Shown here in pieces: positions 51,812-60,885 of a stretch of DNA of 64,000 nt. Each line of letters begins with the position of its first letter. Position 1 is the first letter of the stretch. The stretch covers positions 62,001 through 126,000 of the forward strand of contig NZ_SLWA01000009.1 in assembly GCF_004345565.1 (NCBI RefSeq). Reading direction: 5' to 3'. Below the pieces are notes generated by a model, which did not search any database, was not told the DNA's origin, and saw only the letters and a program-made list of their open reading frames with translations. The stretch is from Flavobacterium circumlabens (GTDB lineage: Bacteria; Bacteroidota; Bacteroidia; Flavobacteriales; Flavobacteriaceae). The translations under genes were made by a program, and so were the position numbers.

Positions 51812-53822
51812 CTTCTTTATTGATTTGAAGTTTTTTAATTCTTGAAGTTAAGGTTGAAGGATTAATATTTAGAATTTCTGCCGCCCCGCCAGCTCCGGAA
51901 ACTTTTCCATTACATTTTTTAAGAATATAAAGAATATAATCACGTTCATTGTCTAAGATCGTTTTAATAGAGAATGATTCCGCATTCTGTTCTGGTTTAA
52001 AGGCTGATGAAGGTGAAAATTCAATTGTTTTAATGGTGCTTTCTTCATTAAGCAAAATCGTACGTTGTATAATATGTTCGAGTTCTCTAATATTGCCCGG
52101 CCAATTATAATTGATTAGCTGTTGTAAGGCTATATTAGAAAGTAATGGAGGTTTTATACTCATATTCTCACTGTACATTTTTATAAAATGATCTGCCAGT
52201 TCAGGGATATCTTCTTTTCTGGTTCTAAGGGATGGTACTAAAATTGGAAAAACATAAAGTCTGTAATACAAATCCATTCTGAAACGCCCGGCTGCAACCT
52301 CATGTTCAAGATCCTTATTGGTTGCTGCTATAATTCGGACATCAATTTTCAGCGGTACAAGTCCACCAACACGTTCTATGTCTTTTTCCTGCAAAACACG
52401 TAATAATTTAACTTGAAGTGTCATTGGCATTTCTCCAATTTCATCCAGAAACAGGGTACCGCCATCAGCTAATTCAAACTTTCCTATGCGTTTTTCCAGT
52501 GCTCCGGTAAAAGCCCCTTTTTCATGACCAAAAAGTATAGACTCAGCCAGATTTTCGGGTATTGCACCGCAGTTTACAATAATTAAAGGTTTTTCTTTTC
52601 GTGGTGATAATGCATGAATACTTTGGGCAATTTTTTCTTTTCCGGTGCCACTTTCACCCAGTATCAAAACAGAAGTCTGCGACGGTGCCACTTTTTTGAT
52701 ATAGTTAAAAACCGTTGCCATCTGGGAACTATTTCCAATTATTCCTTCAAAACCTGATTTTGTACTTTCTGCTTGTTCTTTTTTTGGAGGAGCAGTTTTT
52801 ATTGTTGTTGGCTCGATTGCTTTTTTATCTAAAAAAAGATGAGTTATCAGCCCGGAAAGTGTGCTTTGTAATTGCTTTAAAAGAAGCAAATTTTCATCAG
52901 AATAAGTATTAAAGTTTCTGCTGTAGAAAGTGAAGCAAAACTGCTGGGAATCTCCTGCGCTAAAAGGGAAAACCAGGTACGATCTGATACCGAAATTATG
53001 GGCTATTATTCCTTTTATAGGGGATGTCTGAAAATTATTGATTAATGATTCCTGGCTGTAAATAGCAGGAAGTATGTCGATCTGGGATTTTTTATAAGTT
53101 TCATCTAATTCCTTAATTGAAATTTCAGCTATTTTAGAAAGTTTTGATACTGTAATAGTTTGATATTCCTCTATGTTTTTGCGCACAATACCAATATTAG
53201 AATACTGGTCTGCAGCATTAAATCCGGCTTCCAGATAATCGAAAGAGATAAAAGTCTGAATTATTTGTGCAAAGGAGATCAAACCGTCTTCGGGATTCAG
53301 ATTTGAATTTAGTAATTCACTTATATTATTTTTAAGTTGAAACTGATGCATCAGTTGAGATTCCAGACTATAGGTTTGCCTGTAAAAAGCAATTTCAAGA
53401 GTAGTCAGAATATCCTGTTCTCTAAAGGGTTTAATGATAAACCCGTAGGGACATGTTATTTTGGCTTCATTTAAAATTAATTTACTTGAATTCGCTGAAA
53501 TAAATATAAACGCAATATTTCTATTCTTTAATATATGAGCCAGATCTATTCCGTTTTTGTCCCCTTTAAGCATAATATCAAGAAATACCAGATCAGGTGT
53601 CTGAGTCCGGAGTTTTTCCAGAGCCTGATCTACAGAACGCGCAATGCCGAGCACTTCATAATTTGCTTTTTCTACAATTAGCTGCAGATCATGTGCTTCA
53701 ACAAATTGGTCTTCAACAATAAGGATGCTTTTTTTTACCAGGTTTTCAGATTGTGGGTTTTCATCAGACAACGTTCCCATATATAATATTATTGAGTTTA
53801 TAAACTTATGATTTATTACCAT
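51804..53822 (-). CDS. Sigma-54-dependent response regulator with GAF domain
   Basis: 672 residues (start may instead be ATG 53777). Receiver at about 30-145 (VFLDIMLKGDKNG phosphoacceptor, IIKPFREQDI Lys) and a GAF-like domain about 170-330. The AAA+ central domain has Walker A GESGTGKEKIAQ, the sigma-54-contacting GAFTGA loop and Walker B GGTLFLDEIGEM. A Fis-type HTH forms the end (GAAEILNINPSTLTSRIKKL). Activates sigma-54 promoters on phosphorylation. Divergent from the TPR kinase gene 167 bases away, its probable partner. Confidence 0.93.
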   Translation of the reverse strand: MVINHKFINSIILYMGTLSDENPQSENLVKKSILIVEDQFVEAHDLQLIVEKANYEVLGIARSVDQALEKLRTQTPDLVFLDIMLKGDKNGIDLAHILKNRNIAFIFISANSSKLILNEAKITCPYGFIIKPFREQDILTTLEIAFYRQTYSLESQLMHQFQLKNNISELLNSNLNPEDGLISFAQIIQTFISFDYLEAGFNAADQYSNIGIVRKNIEEYQTITVSKLSKIAEISIKELDETYKKSQIDILPAIYSQESLINNFQTSPIKGIIAHNFGIRSYLVFPFSAGDSQQFCFTFYSRNFNTYSDENLLLLKQLQSTLSGLITHLFLDKKAIEPTTIKTAPPKKEQAESTKSGFEGIIGNSSQMATVFNYIKKVAPSQTSVLILGESGTGKEKIAQSIHALSPRKEKPLIIVNCGAIPENLAESILFGHEKGAFTGALEKRIGKFELADGGTLFLDEIGEMPMTLQVKLLRVLQEKDIERVGGLVPLKIDVRIIAATNKDLEHEVAAGRFRMDLYYRLYVFPILVPSLRTRKEDIPELADHFIKMYSENMSIKPPLLSNIALQQLINYNWPGNIRELEHIIQRTILLNEESTIKTIEFSPSSAFKPEQNAESFSIKTILDNERDYILYILKKCNGKVSGAGGAAEILNINPSTLTSRIKKLQINKEVS

Positions 53823-53937
53823 AAAAATAGTTAATTATCCCCATTAATATTATTGTTTTCTCTGAATTTTAATAAAAAAAAATCATATTTAATGTGAATT
53901 TTCCTGATATTTTTCAAACATGCTTCTGGTTTATTTT

Positions 53938-53945
53938 TATATTTG
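53938..53945 (+). promoter_or_regulatory. Putative -7 box TATATTTG of the TPR kinase gene
   Basis: TAnnTTTG match 44 bases before the ATG at 53990; no well-placed -33 TTG. Confidence 0.35.
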
Positions 53946-53989
53946 TTTTTAACTAAAACCAATTTCAAAAACCTGATTTGTAGTTAATT

Positions 53990-56449
53990 ATGAAAAAAAA
54001 TCTGTATTTCTATTGCATCTTATTAATAACTTGCTCAGCATTAGCTCAGGTATCGCCTGCAATTGCCAGATATGATCTCCCTAAAAAAAGATTACTACTT
54101 CAGTTTTGTTCAACTTATTTGTATAATTCTAATCAGGGTGCCATAGATGTAGACAGTTCAGTTGTTTTAGCCGCTACAGCTTATAAATTGCCTTTAAGGC
54201 TGGCGTATGATGAAGGTTTTAATGAGGAATCATTAATTGGAAGTGATTTAATGGAGAAAGGAAATAGTAAAGGGATACAAAAGCTGATTGCTAAATCAAC
54301 AGGTCTGGAAAAAATTAAAATATTACTTCAACTAGGGAGCTTTTACCTTTTTAAACCGGGTGTAAAACCAGACGATCTTCAAAAGGCAAAGCTTTATATG
54401 GATCAGGCATTTGCAGAGAGTAATAAATTAAAAGTTGTAAAATGGCAGCATCAAAGTCTGTTGCTGCTTGGTAAATATTATTATCAGGCAAATAATCAGT
54501 CTGAAAGTAAAAAATGTTTTTTACAGGTTATAAACGAATGTCGCAAAAGTAATGATAAACTAGGTTTAGCTCAGGGTTTAGAAGCGCAGGGAGATGCATT
54601 ATCTAATTTAGACCCTGAAAAAGAAAAAATCCTGCTGGAAGTAATTTCACTTTATGCATCTTTAGGATTAGAAGAAAAAAGAATTGAGAATTACAGCAAG
54701 ATTACGACCATTTATTTTTGGTCAGGAAGAATGCAGGAAGCAAAAAAGAGACTGTATCAAAGTTTAATTGATTTGCGTAAAATTGGTTTCAGACACCAGC
54801 AATTTACAGAAACAACAATCGTCTATGTCGAATTGCACCAGCACAACATAAAAGACGCTTTGTACTATGCGCTAAAAAGCGTGAAAAGAATGGAAACGGA
54901 GAAGGATTATACTTTTGCAGATATTTTTTACATGCGCCTCGGCGACGTTTATAATATATACGGCCATAATGAGGAAGCATTGGAATTATACAAAAAAAGT
55001 ATTGAAATCGGACGTAACGATCTGGATACCGGCACCTGGTATAAAAGTTTTTTTAGTGCTGTTGCCGCTTTATCGCTAAAAGGAAAGAATAAAGAAGCCA
55101 TTGCTTATATTAATTCCATGACAGCAAAATACCCTCCGAAAAGTACTTTCGATAAAATGTCGGTTGCCTTTATCAGGGCAAATTGTTACGAGGCATTAAA
55201 GAATAATGTTCAGGCTGAAAAATATTTTAAGGAAATGGACTATTATGCCCAGCAGCTCCACGGGCCGGAAACATCCAGAGAAATCGCCCATCAATATACT
55301 ATGATGGCCTTATTTTACATTAACACAAACAGACCGCAAAAAGCGCAGCCTTACACAGATAAAGTTTTGGCACTTGGTAATGTCAGCAGTAAAACTTCCA
55401 ATTCAGATGTTTTTCAAATGTTACTGTATAAAACAGATTCCATCAACGGAAATTTCAAAGGAGCTTTAGCTCATTTTCAGGATTATAAAAGAATAAACGA
55501 TTCCATTCATGGAGTTTCCAGAAACAAGCAGATTGATGAACTGAAAATTGCCTATGAAACTAAAAATAAAGAACAGGAAATTAAATTTTTAAATAATCAA
55601 TCAAAATTACGGGAAAGCGAATTGCAAAAATCTAAACTTTTAAATAATGTTTCCATTGGAAGTTTAATTCTTTTGCTGATCATAATTGGATTGTTGTATA
55701 ACCGTTATCGCTTAAAACAACGAAATCACAGCAAACTGGAGATCAAGGAAAGAGAAATTAACCAAAAGAACATTAATTTGAGACATTTACTGGATGAAAA
55801 AGAATGGCTGTTGAAGGAAGTTCATCATCGGGTAAAAAATAATTTGCAAACCGTAATAAGCCTTTTAAGTTCACAAGCGGCTTATTTAAATAATGATATG
55901 GCTTTGTCTGCAATCAAAAACAGCCAGCACAGAATACATTCGATGTCATTAATTCATCAAAAACTATATAAGTCAGACAATATTGCAACCATTCATATGT
56001 CTAACTATATCAAAGATTTGGTTGAATATTTAAAAGATTCTTTTTCTACCGGACAGCGAATCCGCTTTGAAATTACAGTTGAACCACTGGAGTTAGATGT
56101 CGCACAGGCAATTCCGATTGGTCTTATCCTGAATGAAGCCATTACCAATTCAATTAAATATGCTTTTCCGGATAACAGCATCGGATTAGTTCGTGTACTA
56201 CTGGAAAAAACAGAAGCAGATTACTATCTGCTGACTATTTCAGATAACGGAATCGGAATTGATACTACTTTAAGCAATAGTAAAACAGACTCTTTTGGTA
56301 TGAGTTTAATAAAAGGTCTGAGTGAGGATTTAGAGGGGAAATTTATCATGGAAAACAACAATGGGACTATCTTAAAACTTGAGTTTAAACCGGAGCACCC
56401 TCTCGATAAAAAGTACCTGAAGAAACCAGATCATAATTTTGACATTTAA
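53990..56449 (+). CDS. TPR-containing sensor histidine kinase (HisKA_2 type)
   Basis: 819 residues. Signal peptide (MKKNLYFYCILLITCSALAQ), periplasmic TPR region (about 125-520; QSESKKCFLQVINEC, NEEALELYKKSIEIG), one membrane helix (about 565-585; GSLILLLIIIGLLY) and a short coiled coil. The kinase has HisKA_2 with phosphoacceptor His in LKEVHHRVKNNLQTV and HATPase motifs LNEAITNSIKYAF and SDNGIGID. It would sense an envelope signal through the TPR domain and pass phosphate to the sigma-54 regulator encoded divergently. A terminator-like hairpin follows. Confidence 0.93.
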   Translation: MKKNLYFYCILLITCSALAQVSPAIARYDLPKKRLLLQFCSTYLYNSNQGAIDVDSSVVLAATAYKLPLRLAYDEGFNEESLIGSDLMEKGNSKGIQKLIAKSTGLEKIKILLQLGSFYLFKPGVKPDDLQKAKLYMDQAFAESNKLKVVKWQHQSLLLLGKYYYQANNQSESKKCFLQVINECRKSNDKLGLAQGLEAQGDALSNLDPEKEKILLEVISLYASLGLEEKRIENYSKITTIYFWSGRMQEAKKRLYQSLIDLRKIGFRHQQFTETTIVYVELHQHNIKDALYYALKSVKRMETEKDYTFADIFYMRLGDVYNIYGHNEEALELYKKSIEIGRNDLDTGTWYKSFFSAVAALSLKGKNKEAIAYINSMTAKYPPKSTFDKMSVAFIRANCYEALKNNVQAEKYFKEMDYYAQQLHGPETSREIAHQYTMMALFYINTNRPQKAQPYTDKVLALGNVSSKTSNSDVFQMLLYKTDSINGNFKGALAHFQDYKRINDSIHGVSRNKQIDELKIAYETKNKEQEIKFLNNQSKLRESELQKSKLLNNVSIGSLILLLIIIGLLYNRYRLKQRNHSKLEIKEREINQKNINLRHLLDEKEWLLKEVHHRVKNNLQTVISLLSSQAAYLNNDMALSAIKNSQHRIHSMSLIHQKLYKSDNIATIHMSNYIKDLVEYLKDSFSTGQRIRFEITVEPLELDVAQAIPIGLILNEAITNSIKYAFPDNSIGLVRVLLEKTEADYYLLTISDNGIGIDTTLSNSKTDSFGMSLIKGLSEDLEGKFIMENNNGTILKLEFKPEHPLDKKYLKKPDHNFDI

Positions 56450-56553
56450 TAGACTTTAAAAAAAACAGATAGTTCAGGAGTTTCGCTGAAGTATAATCAA
56501 TTTATGAATATCTCATTTACACTTTCAATGATGTTCCTAAACATCATATAAAT

Positions 56554-56612
56554 CAAATCCATGAATAAGAAGCCGGTTCCGGACCAGATTTATTCATGGA
56601 TTTGTGTTTTTA
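56554..56612 (+). terminator. Long-stem terminator-like hairpin after the TPR kinase gene
   Basis: CAAATCCATGAATAA (56554-56568) and TTATTCATGGATTTG (56590-56604) are exact inverted copies, 15 bp, with an inner CCGGTTCCGG loop element, followed by TGTTTTT. Confidence 0.6.
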
Positions 56613-56722
56613 ATAATACGACTTCCTCGTTTATCTTTTTGTTTAAAGCTCCGGAATTCCCTTTGCTGGCGATCGTATTGCTGAAGAATCTGAATTTACA
56701 ATGTACAGCCAATGTTTTCATC

Positions 56723-56759
56723 ATATTTCGCAAATCTACCTGCGAGGCTCGCGAAATAT
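56723..56759. repeat. Inverted repeat ATATTTCGC / GCGAAATAT
   Basis: Perfect 9-bp arms, 19-base spacer, about 240 bases upstream of the catalase ATG. An inner GCGAGGCTCGC can form a second small stem. Possible operator for catalase; unproven. Confidence 0.45.
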
Positions 56760-56995
56760 AAAACAAAAAAGCAGTATGAAAAAACAGAAAACCACTGTTA
56801 ATCAGTTGTTTGGTTTTTGGTATTTGAATTGTTTGATAAGAAGCAACGGATTAAAATATCTTCTTAACCGGATAGATTTTATGTACAGTGGATCGATCCG
56901 ATCTAAATGTAATTAATATGCTGCCCTGGTATAACGTTATTTCAAAGCTTTATTAAAGATCAGAATTCTAATACTAAACCAAAATAAATACAATT

Positions 56996-58462
56996 ATGGA
57001 AAATAACAAATTGACTACTTCTACGGGAACGCCGGTTGCGGATAATCAAAACATTCAGACAGCAGGCAAAAGGGGACCGGCACTGCTTCAGGACGTCTGG
57101 TTTTTGGAAAAAATGGCTCACTTTGACAGAGAAGTAATACCGGAGAGGCGCATGCATGCAAAGGGATCAGGCGCATATGGGGAATTTATTGTTACACAGG
57201 ATATAACACGTTTTACTAAAGCCGATCTATTTTCAGAAATTGGAAAAACTACTCCGATGTTTGTAAGATTTTCGACTGTTGCCGGAGAACGCGGTGCGGC
57301 CGATGCGGAGCGTGACATTCGCGGTTTTGCACTTAAGTTTTATACGCAGCAGGGGAACTGGGATCTTGTAGGCAATAATACTCCCGTATTTTTCCTCAGG
57401 GATCCCTTAAAATTCCCGGATCTGAATCATGCGGTGAAACGCGACCCCAAAACTAACCTGCGAAGCGCAGATAATAACTGGGATTACTGGACGCTGCTTC
57501 CCGAAGCACTGCATCAGATTACAATTAACATGACCGACAGGGGCATTCCTAAATCCTATAGAAATATGCATGGATTCGGTAGTCATACCTATAGTTTTAT
57601 AAATGCACAGAAGGAAAGATTCTGGGTTAAATTTCATTTCAGAACACAGCAGGGTATAGAAAATATTTCCGATGCTGAGGCAGCAGCGATTATAGGCGAT
57701 GACAGGGAAAGTCATCAGAGGGATCTGTTTGAAAATATTGAAAAAGGAAATCTGCCGGAGTGGAAGTTCTATATTCAGATTATGAGTGAAGAGCAGGCTT
57801 ACAATTATTCCCAAAATCCTTTTGATCTGACAAAAGTATGGCCACATGGGGAGTTCCCTCTTATCGAGACCGGAAAATTTGTACTGAACAGAAATCCGGA
57901 AAATTACTTTGCAGAAGTAGAGCAGGCTGCTTTTAACCCCGCCAATATTGTTCCCGGCATCGGATTTTCTCCCGACAAAATGCTTCAGGGCCGCCTTTTT
58001 TCTTATGGAGATGCCCAGCGTTACCGTTTAGGTGTCAACAATTCACAGATTCCCGTCAATGCTGCAAAATGTCCTTATCACGCCTTTCACAGGGATGGAG
58101 CCATGCGTGTGGACGGGAATTATGGAGCTGCCAAAGGTTATGAGCCAAACAGTTTTGGAGAATGGCAGCAGCAGCCCGAGTACAAGGAACCACCTCAGGC
58201 TTTATTTGATGATGCATGGCAGTGGGACCATCGGGAAGACAATGATTATTTTTCTCAGCCGGGTAATCTTTTCAGGCTACTGACACCTGATAAGAAAGAA
58301 CTGCTTTTTTCAAATACAGCCAGAGCAGTTGGCAGCGCAGAGGAATTTATTCAGGTACGGCACATTCAAAATTGTTATAAAGCCGATCCGGATTATGGGC
58401 GAGGTGTTGCAAAAGCTTTAGGTATTGACATAGGTAATCTAACCTGGTCTGAAGAGAAGTGA
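56996..58462 (+). CDS. katA: Catalase, heme type
   Basis: 488 residues, a small-subunit monofunctional catalase. Distal His in VIPERRMHAKGSGAYGEF, the heme-pocket Asn in NNTPVFFLRDPLKFPD and the proximal Tyr in RLFSYGDAQRYRLG. The family stretch FVRFSTVAGERGAADAERD is present. It splits hydrogen peroxide into water and oxygen in the cytoplasm. No signal peptide. An upstream inverted repeat may be its operator. The hydrolase gene follows after 98 bases. Confidence 0.96.
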   Translation: MENNKLTTSTGTPVADNQNIQTAGKRGPALLQDVWFLEKMAHFDREVIPERRMHAKGSGAYGEFIVTQDITRFTKADLFSEIGKTTPMFVRFSTVAGERGAADAERDIRGFALKFYTQQGNWDLVGNNTPVFFLRDPLKFPDLNHAVKRDPKTNLRSADNNWDYWTLLPEALHQITINMTDRGIPKSYRNMHGFGSHTYSFINAQKERFWVKFHFRTQQGIENISDAEAAAIIGDDRESHQRDLFENIEKGNLPEWKFYIQIMSEEQAYNYSQNPFDLTKVWPHGEFPLIETGKFVLNRNPENYFAEVEQAAFNPANIVPGIGFSPDKMLQGRLFSYGDAQRYRLGVNNSQIPVNAAKCPYHAFHRDGAMRVDGNYGAAKGYEPNSFGEWQQQPEYKEPPQALFDDAWQWDHREDNDYFSQPGNLFRLLTPDKKELLFSNTARAVGSAEEFIQVRHIQNCYKADPDYGRGVAKALGIDIGNLTWSEEK

Positions 58463-58560
58463 TCTTTATCAGTCACATTTGTAGCGAAAGTAATTATCGA
58501 AAAGGCTGATTTAAATTAATAAGAAAATGAATTTATAATCCAAAAATTAAAATTTATAGT

Positions 58561-59451
58561 ATGAAAACAAAGACTTCAAATGTAGTAATCCTGACCACAA
58601 TAACAGGTAAAAACGCACAGGATACGGCGCATGGCAGTGAAACTCAATATGCAGAATTGGCCGGAAGAAAACTGGCATACCGTTCCATTGGAAACGGAGC
58701 ACCCCTAATTTTAAGCAATCGTTTCAGAGGTACTCTTGATACCTGGGATCCATTATTTTTAGATACACTTTCCGAGAATTTTCGGGTTATCACCTTCGAT
58801 TATTCGGGAATCGGCTACTCGACGGGAACTCTGCCGACTGATGCGGTCTCTGTAGCAAAAGACATAAAGGATTTGGCTGCTTATTTAAAACTGGAGAAAA
58901 CAGCTGTACTTGGATGGTCCTGGGGAGGACTGATTGCTCAGGCGGCAACACTTGAATATCCGGAACTTATCACACACGCTGTAATTATCGGATCAGTGCC
59001 GGTGGGGGAAAGAACAGTAGATATAGAACCCGCTTTCCTTCAGGCTGCGGTAAAGCCATTGAATGATTTTGAGGATGAAATTATTCTTTTTTATGAACCA
59101 AAGTCCCGGAAATCAATAGCGGCTGCTGAAATTTCTTATGAAAGAATCCGCAAAAGGCTTGACGTATCTAAAATTCCTTCTACTATGGATGTTTTTCAGC
59201 TTTATTTTCAGGCAGGTGGAGCAGCTGCGGAAGACAAGGAAGGACTCAGAGACAAACTTAAAGAAACGGCTGTTCCAATTTTGGTAATATCAGGAGACAA
59301 CGATATTAGCGCCGCCGTAGAAAACTGGTTTCCGCTGCTTCGGGAGCTTCCTACCGTACATATTATTATACTTCCTCACGCTGGCCACGCCCCGCAGCAT
59401 CAGGAACCCATATTGACTGCCGGATATATAAAAACTTTTCTGGCGCAATAA
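58561..59451 (+). CDS. Alpha/beta hydrolase, 296 aa
   Basis: The nucleophile elbow is LGWSWGGLIAQAA (Ser). Other motifs are DYSGIGYSTGT on the strand before it, an Asp in SGDNDISAAVENW and a His in LPHAGHAPQHQEP. An N-terminal extension of about 25 residues (NAQDTAHGSETQYAELAGRK) precedes the fold; it is not a classical signal peptide. Same strand as catalase and possibly cotranscribed. Substrate unknown. Confidence 0.85.
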   Translation: MKTKTSNVVILTTITGKNAQDTAHGSETQYAELAGRKLAYRSIGNGAPLILSNRFRGTLDTWDPLFLDTLSENFRVITFDYSGIGYSTGTLPTDAVSVAKDIKDLAAYLKLEKTAVLGWSWGGLIAQAATLEYPELITHAVIIGSVPVGERTVDIEPAFLQAAVKPLNDFEDEIILFYEPKSRKSIAAAEISYERIRKRLDVSKIPSTMDVFQLYFQAGGAAAEDKEGLRDKLKETAVPILVISGDNDISAAVENWFPLLRELPTVHIIILPHAGHAPQHQEPILTAGYIKTFLAQ

Positions 59452-59573
59452 AGAAGCAACAGAAGAAGGTTTGTTTGAAATTACCGATTCATTTGAAACA
59501 AGATAGTACTGCATGAAATTAAATTTACTGAATATGCTGCGATGTTTTTTGACGGCAGCACTATTGTATAGAT

Positions 59574-59765
59574 ATGGATGTAAACTCTCAGAGCATAGAG
59601 GCTTGTAATTTTTATTTCACAATTGCAGCGATACTTGCTGTGCTGATACTGATTGTTTTGATTTTAACAATTATAGTTTCTTTTTCCCTGAAGCAGAATG
59701 TTTCTGAACGTTATAAGCTCAGCTGTGAAAATAAAATAAGATTGGAAGAGGAAAAAAAGAAATAG
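59574..59765 (+). CDS. Small single-pass membrane protein, 63 aa
   Basis: One long hydrophobic helix (about 13-38: NFYFTIAAILAVLILIVLIL) followed by a charged cytoplasmic tail (KIRLEEEKKK). It has no recognised family. The intrinsic terminator a few bases after the stop supports a real gene. Confidence 0.6.
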   Translation: MDVNSQSIEACNFYFTIAAILAVLILIVLILTIIVSFSLKQNVSERYKLSCENKIRLEEEKKK

Positions 59766-59778
59766 TCTAAAAAGGAAA

Positions 59779-59816
59779 ACCTCTCCGTTTCGTTTATTAC
59801 GAATTTGGAGAGGTAT
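59779..59816 (+). terminator. Terminator-like hairpin after the small membrane protein gene
   Basis: ACCTCTCC/GGAGAGGT stem with an inner partly paired loop (GTTTCGT...ACGAAT); only a short T-rich tail follows. Confidence 0.55.
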
Positions 59817-59986
59817 TTCATGTTAACCTGATTCTGATCTTTCCAACTGGTTCAGGTATCGATTTTTTTAATATTTATTCCCGAATCGCCTAAGGATTCA
59901 TAGTGCCTTGATATTTTTTCTTAAATGTCGCTAAAAAAATATGTTTTTACGAAATATAGAAAGCAGACCCGGTTAAAATACGCTGA

Positions 59987-60667
59987 TTAAAGCAGTATTG
60001 TACTGTCAATTTCCGGGAGATAAAGTTCCAGTCCGGCATTTTTAAATCCGTCATATGCTTTCTGATGATCCATTACGATAAAGCCAAACGTATCATAGTG
60101 AACGCCTAATATTTTAGTGACCCCCACCAGTTTTGATGCTTCAACCGCCTCTTCTATACCCATTGTAAGTCCGTCTCCGATTGGGAAAACAGCAAAATCA
60201 AGGGAAGTAAATTTTGGTATCAGCTGCATGTCGAGAGTCAGGGCAGTATCTCCGCTGTAGTAAAAATTACCGTCAATAGTGGTCAGAACAAAACCGCTGG
60301 CGATACCACCGTAAGAGCCATCCATGAAGCTGCTTGAATGCTGTGCTGTAACACATTTTACAGTTCCAAAATCAAAATCATATTTACCGCCGGGATTGAT
60401 GGGATGTGCATTTTCGATCCCATTTTTTAAAAGCCAGTTGTAGATTTCAAAATTCCCAAGCACTTTCGCTCCGGTATTTTTGGCAATACGCTCCACATCC
60501 AGAATATGATCATAATGCGCATGGGAAATAAAAATGTAATCTGCTTTTATGGCATCTACATCCACATCTCTGGCAAGTTCATTGGGGGTTATAAAAGGAT
60601 CAAAAAGAATATGTTTTCCATTGGCATATACAGAAAAACAAGAATGACCGTAGTACGTTACTTTCAT
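59987..60667 (-). CDS. UPF0173-type metal-dependent hydrolase (metallo-beta-lactamase fold)
   Basis: 226 residues from ATG 60667 (MKVTYYGHSCFSVYANGKHI), the usual start of the family; an upstream in-frame ATG would add an untypical stretch. Metal-binding HxHxDH-type motif in ISHAHYDHILD, a further His in TAQHSSSF, an Asp in YSGDTALT and a final His in LGVHYDTFGF. Members are metal-dependent hydrolases of unknown substrate. Monocistronic between two terminators. Confidence 0.9.
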   Translation of the reverse strand: MKVTYYGHSCFSVYANGKHILFDPFITPNELARDVDVDAIKADYIFISHAHYDHILDVERIAKNTGAKVLGNFEIYNWLLKNGIENAHPINPGGKYDFDFGTVKCVTAQHSSSFMDGSYGGIASGFVLTTIDGNFYYSGDTALTLDMQLIPKFTSLDFAVFPIGDGLTMGIEEAVEASKLVGVTKILGVHYDTFGFIVMDHQKAYDGFKNAGLELYLPEIDSTILL

Positions 60668-60814
60668 AATAAATAAGATTAGTAAATTTATAATTAGAAA
60701 TAATTGACAAAAAATAGTATTCAAGTAATGTGCCGCTACATTGACTTGCAGATAGCTCAATGGAAAAAAAACATTTAATAGGTGGATTTTTTATTTCAAT
60801 CGTGGAATTAGCTA

Positions 60815-60856
60815 TAAAAAAGTCACCCAGTTTCATAAGGTTTGAAACCGGGTGAC
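60815..60856 (-). terminator. Terminator of the TonB-dependent receptor gene
   Basis: On the minus strand, GTCACCCGGTTTCAA pairs with TTGAAACTGGGTGAC-type sequence around a short loop, then a T-run. Confidence 0.8.
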
Positions 60857-60885
60857 AATTAAAAAATAAAATAAAAACACAATCT

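Larger units (their letters stand above)
56450..56995. other. Gene-free stretch with two inverted repeats
   Basis: It holds the hairpin at 56554-56612 and an inverted repeat at 56723-56759. Short plus-strand frames here cross both structures and are not believed. Confidence 0.5.

Noticed and set aside
56561..56916. Two plus-strand frames in the spacer before catalase
   Set aside because: They span the terminator-like hairpin and inverted repeat and lack protein-like composition.
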